From: an uncultured Clostridia bacterium
GTDB lineage: Bacteria; Bacillota; Clostridia; Christensenellales; CAG-1252
Length of the DNA: 8,251 nt
Assembly (NCBI GenBank): GCA_946626795.1
Contig: CAMOUZ010000049.1
Location: 1-8,251, forward strand
Direction of reading: 5' to 3'
The stretch's first letter is position 1. Each line of letters opens with the position of its first letter. A model generated the notes under the pieces. That model saw only the letters and a program-made list of their open reading frames with translations, was not told the origin of the DNA and ran no database searches. The position numbers and the translations under genes were made by a program. Shown here piece by piece: positions 7,081 through 8,251 of this stretch.

Positions 7081-7100
7081 TATATGTTTTATAACATATA
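7081..7100. promoter_or_regulatory. Perfect 20-bp dyad over the dinB start site, candidate operator
   Basis: TATATGTT (7081-7088) and AACATATA (7093-7100) are exact 8-bp inverted arms around TTAT. The dyad touches the last base of the predicted dinB -10 box and covers the expected start point near 7093, where a bound repressor would block initiation. Because only part of it would be transcribed, a DNA operator fits better than an RNA hairpin. Its half-sites (GTTnnnnAAC) are the reverse of the Gram-positive LexA box (GAACnnnnGTTC), so I do not call it a LexA site. Confidence 0.5.
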
Positions 7101-7108
7101 TTATATCA
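7100..7108 (-). promoter_or_regulatory. Extended -10 promoter for dinB
   Basis: On the minus strand TGATATAAT (7108 down to 7100) is a perfect extended -10 (TGn plus TATAAT). At 17 bp the -35 position reads TATATT, a poor match, as is common for extended -10 promoters. The start would be near 7093, giving a leader of about 22 nt that keeps the AAGGTG ribosome binding site (7081 down to 7076). Confidence 0.55.
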
Positions 7109-7137
7109 TATTCTAACAAAGAAATATAGAGTAAATG

Positions 7138-7166
7138 TTGATTTTCAAATGAATTTGACCTATAAT
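7138..7166 (+). promoter_or_regulatory. Predicted sigma-A promoter for galU
   Basis: TTGATT (7138-7143), a 17-bp spacer and a perfect TATAAT (7161-7166). The spacer holds a perfect dyad, TCAAAT-GA-ATTTGA (7145-7158), which could be an operator. The expected start site is near 7173, inside or just after the ribosome binding site (AAGGAG, 7169-7174), so the leader would be only about nine bases. Either the start is a few bases earlier or the 5' end is very short. Confidence 0.6.
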
Positions 7167-7168
7167 AT

Positions 7169-7174
7169 AAGGAG
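7169..7174 (+). promoter_or_regulatory. Ribosome binding site of galU
   Basis: AAGGAG, seven bases before ATG 7182. It fixes this ATG as the start over an in-frame ATG at 7149, which would add 11 residues read through the -10 box. Confidence 0.8.
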
Positions 7175-7181
7175 ACGAAAT

Positions 7182-8042
7182 ATGAATTGTAAAGGCGTGA
7201 TACTCGCCGCGGGAAAGGGCGCCAGACTTGCCCCTTTGACGGCGGCGTTTCCCAAGGAGCTTTTGCCTGTCCTCGGGCTGCCCGCGATTCACCACGTTGT
7301 CTACGAATTGGCGGAGGCCGGGATTCGGGAGATTATGATCGTCCTTTCGGAGGGAAAGGAAGGGATCAAGCGTTATTTTTCCGAGAAAGCGCCGTCGAAA
7401 GGGGAGAGAGCGGAGCGGCTTTCCTTGCGAAAAGAGGCTCTTTTGTCCCGCGTCGAATTGCGCTATACGTATCAGTCCGAGCCACGCGGCACGGGAGATG
7501 CGATTCTCATGGCGAAAGATTTTGCGGATCGGGATGGACTCGTCGTTGCGTATCCGGACGATCTTCGCCTTTTCGATGCGGAGGGCGTTCCTCGGATTGC
7601 GCGGGAAGAAGCCTTTTTCCGATCCTGCGGCGCAGAGGATTCCTGCCTCTTGGTTCGTCGGGTTTCGGGACGGGAAGCGGGGCAGTACGGCGTCGTTTTT
7701 CCAAAGGAAAAAGAGGTGAGGAACGCTTCCTTCGAGGTCTCTCGGATCGCGGAAAAACCCCCTTTTTACGCCGCCGATACGGCTTGCGTCCTTTTCGGAA
7801 GGATGCGCTTGACGAAAGATTGCCTCCTCGCCATCGAGGAACGCCCCCTATCAGACAAGGAAGGCGTGATCCCTGCCTTGAACGCGATGGCGGCGAAGGG
7901 GAAGCTCCGCGCTTTTCTCACGGAGAAAGAGACGTATGACGTCGGCACCCATGAAGGGTATGCCCGCACGTTAGAAACCTTAATGCGGAAGCAAAGAAGG
8001 AAGTATGAGCGAGAAAGAACTCTGTCAGATATGCCATCATAG
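7182..8042 (+). CDS. galU: UTP-glucose-1-phosphate uridylyltransferase (GalU-like sugar nucleotidyltransferase)
   Basis: Predicted to join UTP and glucose-1-phosphate into UDP-glucose, the donor for envelope glycolipids, wall polysaccharides and capsule. 286 residues, near the GalU length of about 290-300. The N-terminal Rossmann signature is GVILAAGKGARLAPLT followed by FPKELLPV, with the conserved PKE lysine. IHHVVYELAEAGI and VLSEGKEGIKRYF follow as in GalU. YPDDL lies where GalU has its metal-binding DD, and EKPP and ETYDVGTHEGY come later, the last being the usual C-terminal motif. Two departures are visible: the GxGTR threonine is alanine (GKGAR), and the segment RGTGDAIL stands where GalU usually has GLGHA. 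The nucleotide-sugar class is clear, but exact sugar and nucleotide specificity is less certain. The last 38 bases overlap the mcsA-like gene. Confidence 0.85.
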   Translation: MNCKGVILAAGKGARLAPLTAAFPKELLPVLGLPAIHHVVYELAEAGIREIMIVLSEGKEGIKRYFSEKAPSKGERAERLSLRKEALLSRVELRYTYQSEPRGTGDAILMAKDFADRDGLVVAYPDDLRLFDAEGVPRIAREEAFFRSCGAEDSCLLVRRVSGREAGQYGVVFPKEKEVRNASFEVSRIAEKPPFYAADTACVLFGRMRLTKDCLLAIEERPLSDKEGVIPALNAMAAKGKLRAFLTEKETYDVGTHEGYARTLETLMRKQRRKYERERTLSDMPS

Positions 8043-8251
8043 GATCGCCGAGCATAAGTTCGTGCGCGTCATCGACGGTGTGAGTAAGTCGTACCGCGTC
8101 TGTTCGCATTGCAAGGCGCTTATGGATAATAAATACGCCGAGCTTCGCAGAGAAGCTGCGCGCCGCGCCGTCCCCGTCGAGATGCGGAAATGTCCCGTTT
8201 GCGGCATGACTTTACGGGATTTTACCGAGACAGGGCTTCTCGGTTGTGCGA
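8005..8251 (+). CDS. mcsA: McsA-like zinc-binding protein, N-terminal part (3' end outside window)
   Basis: McsA is the zinc-containing activator of the protein-arginine kinase McsB, which marks proteins for ClpCP degradation. Only 82 residues are visible. They show paired cysteines C7/C10 (CQIC), C33/C36 (CSHC) and C63/C66 (CPVCGMT), then RDFTETGLLGCA, where C81 should begin the next CxxC pair. The order CxxC, CxxC, CPxCGxT and a Thr/Gly-Gly-Cys end is the McsA pattern. The UvrB/C-like coiled domain expected at the C-terminus is beyond the window. AAGGA (7997-8001) precedes ATG 8005 with a short gap, and a stop at 7981 excludes earlier starts in this frame. The start lies 38 bases inside galU, so the two are probably co-transcribed. 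The spacing between the second and third pair is short (26 residues), so a shorter UVR-domain relative remains possible. Confidence 0.8.
   Translation, partial: MSEKELCQICHHRIAEHKFVRVIDGVSKSYRVCSHCKALMDNKYAELRREAARRAVPVEMRKCPVCGMTLRDFTETGLLGCA

Noticed and set aside
7141..7160. CtsR operator (GGTCAAA on the minus strand next to the galU -10)
   Set aside because: Only one heptad matches. The required second direct repeat at the CtsR spacing matches poorly (about 4 of 7), so this is likely chance within the TCAAAT/ATTTGA dyad.
7069..7181. LexA (SOS) box upstream of dinB
   Set aside because: No GAACnnnnGTTC or close variant is present. The visible dyad has the half-sites in the opposite order.
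1..8251. CRISPR arrays, tRNA or rRNA genes, insertion sequences, riboswitches
   Set aside because: No regularly spaced repeats, cloverleaf, transposase frame or terminal repeats seen. Intergenic gaps are all under about 115 bases, too short for most structured leaders.

Overview
The window reads as ordinary chromosomal DNA of a low-to-middle GC Gram-positive bacterium (Bacillota), most likely an uncultured Clostridia-type lineage. This rests on the gene order dnaJ-prmA-rsmE-mtaB-HIT-rpsU, which is a familiar Clostridia/Bacilli neighbourhood. It is supported by a Y-family polymerase of the Bacillota type and by an McsA-like zinc protein at the right edge. No phage, transposon, CRISPR, rRNA or tRNA signal is visible. 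The species is not identifiable from the sequence alone.

Left block (1-4453, all +): the 3' part of dnaJ (J domain outside the window), prmA, rsmE, mtaB, a HIT-family protein (hinT type) and rpsU. After the chaperone end, most of this block serves translation: methylation of ribosomal protein L11 (PrmA), methylation of 16S rRNA (RsmE), methylthiolation of tRNA position 37 (MtaB) and ribosomal protein S21. dnaJ/prmA overlap by ATGA and rsmE/mtaB overlap by 20 bp. The mtaB stop codon is part of the HIT ribosome binding site. Two internal promoters are predicted, one before rsmE and a near-consensus one before rpsU. A clean intrinsic terminator follows rpsU.

Middle (4499-7071): an ArsB/SLC13-like membrane permease (+) converges on a DNA polymerase IV gene (dinB, -). 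The two stop codons are 11 bp apart, with only an AT-rich palindrome between them.

Right block (7072-8251): a short AT-rich divergent region (7072-7181) drives dinB to the left and a GalU-type nucleotidyltransferase gene to the right. It carries a perfect 8-bp-arm dyad over the dinB start site and a promoter with a small dyad in its spacer before galU. The galU end overlaps an mcsA-like gene that runs off the window.

I did not find a clearly novel multi-gene system. The most interesting points are regulatory: a likely leaderless rsmE transcript, palindromes at several promoters, the terminator-less convergent junction, and mcsA placed behind galU without ctsR directly upstream.
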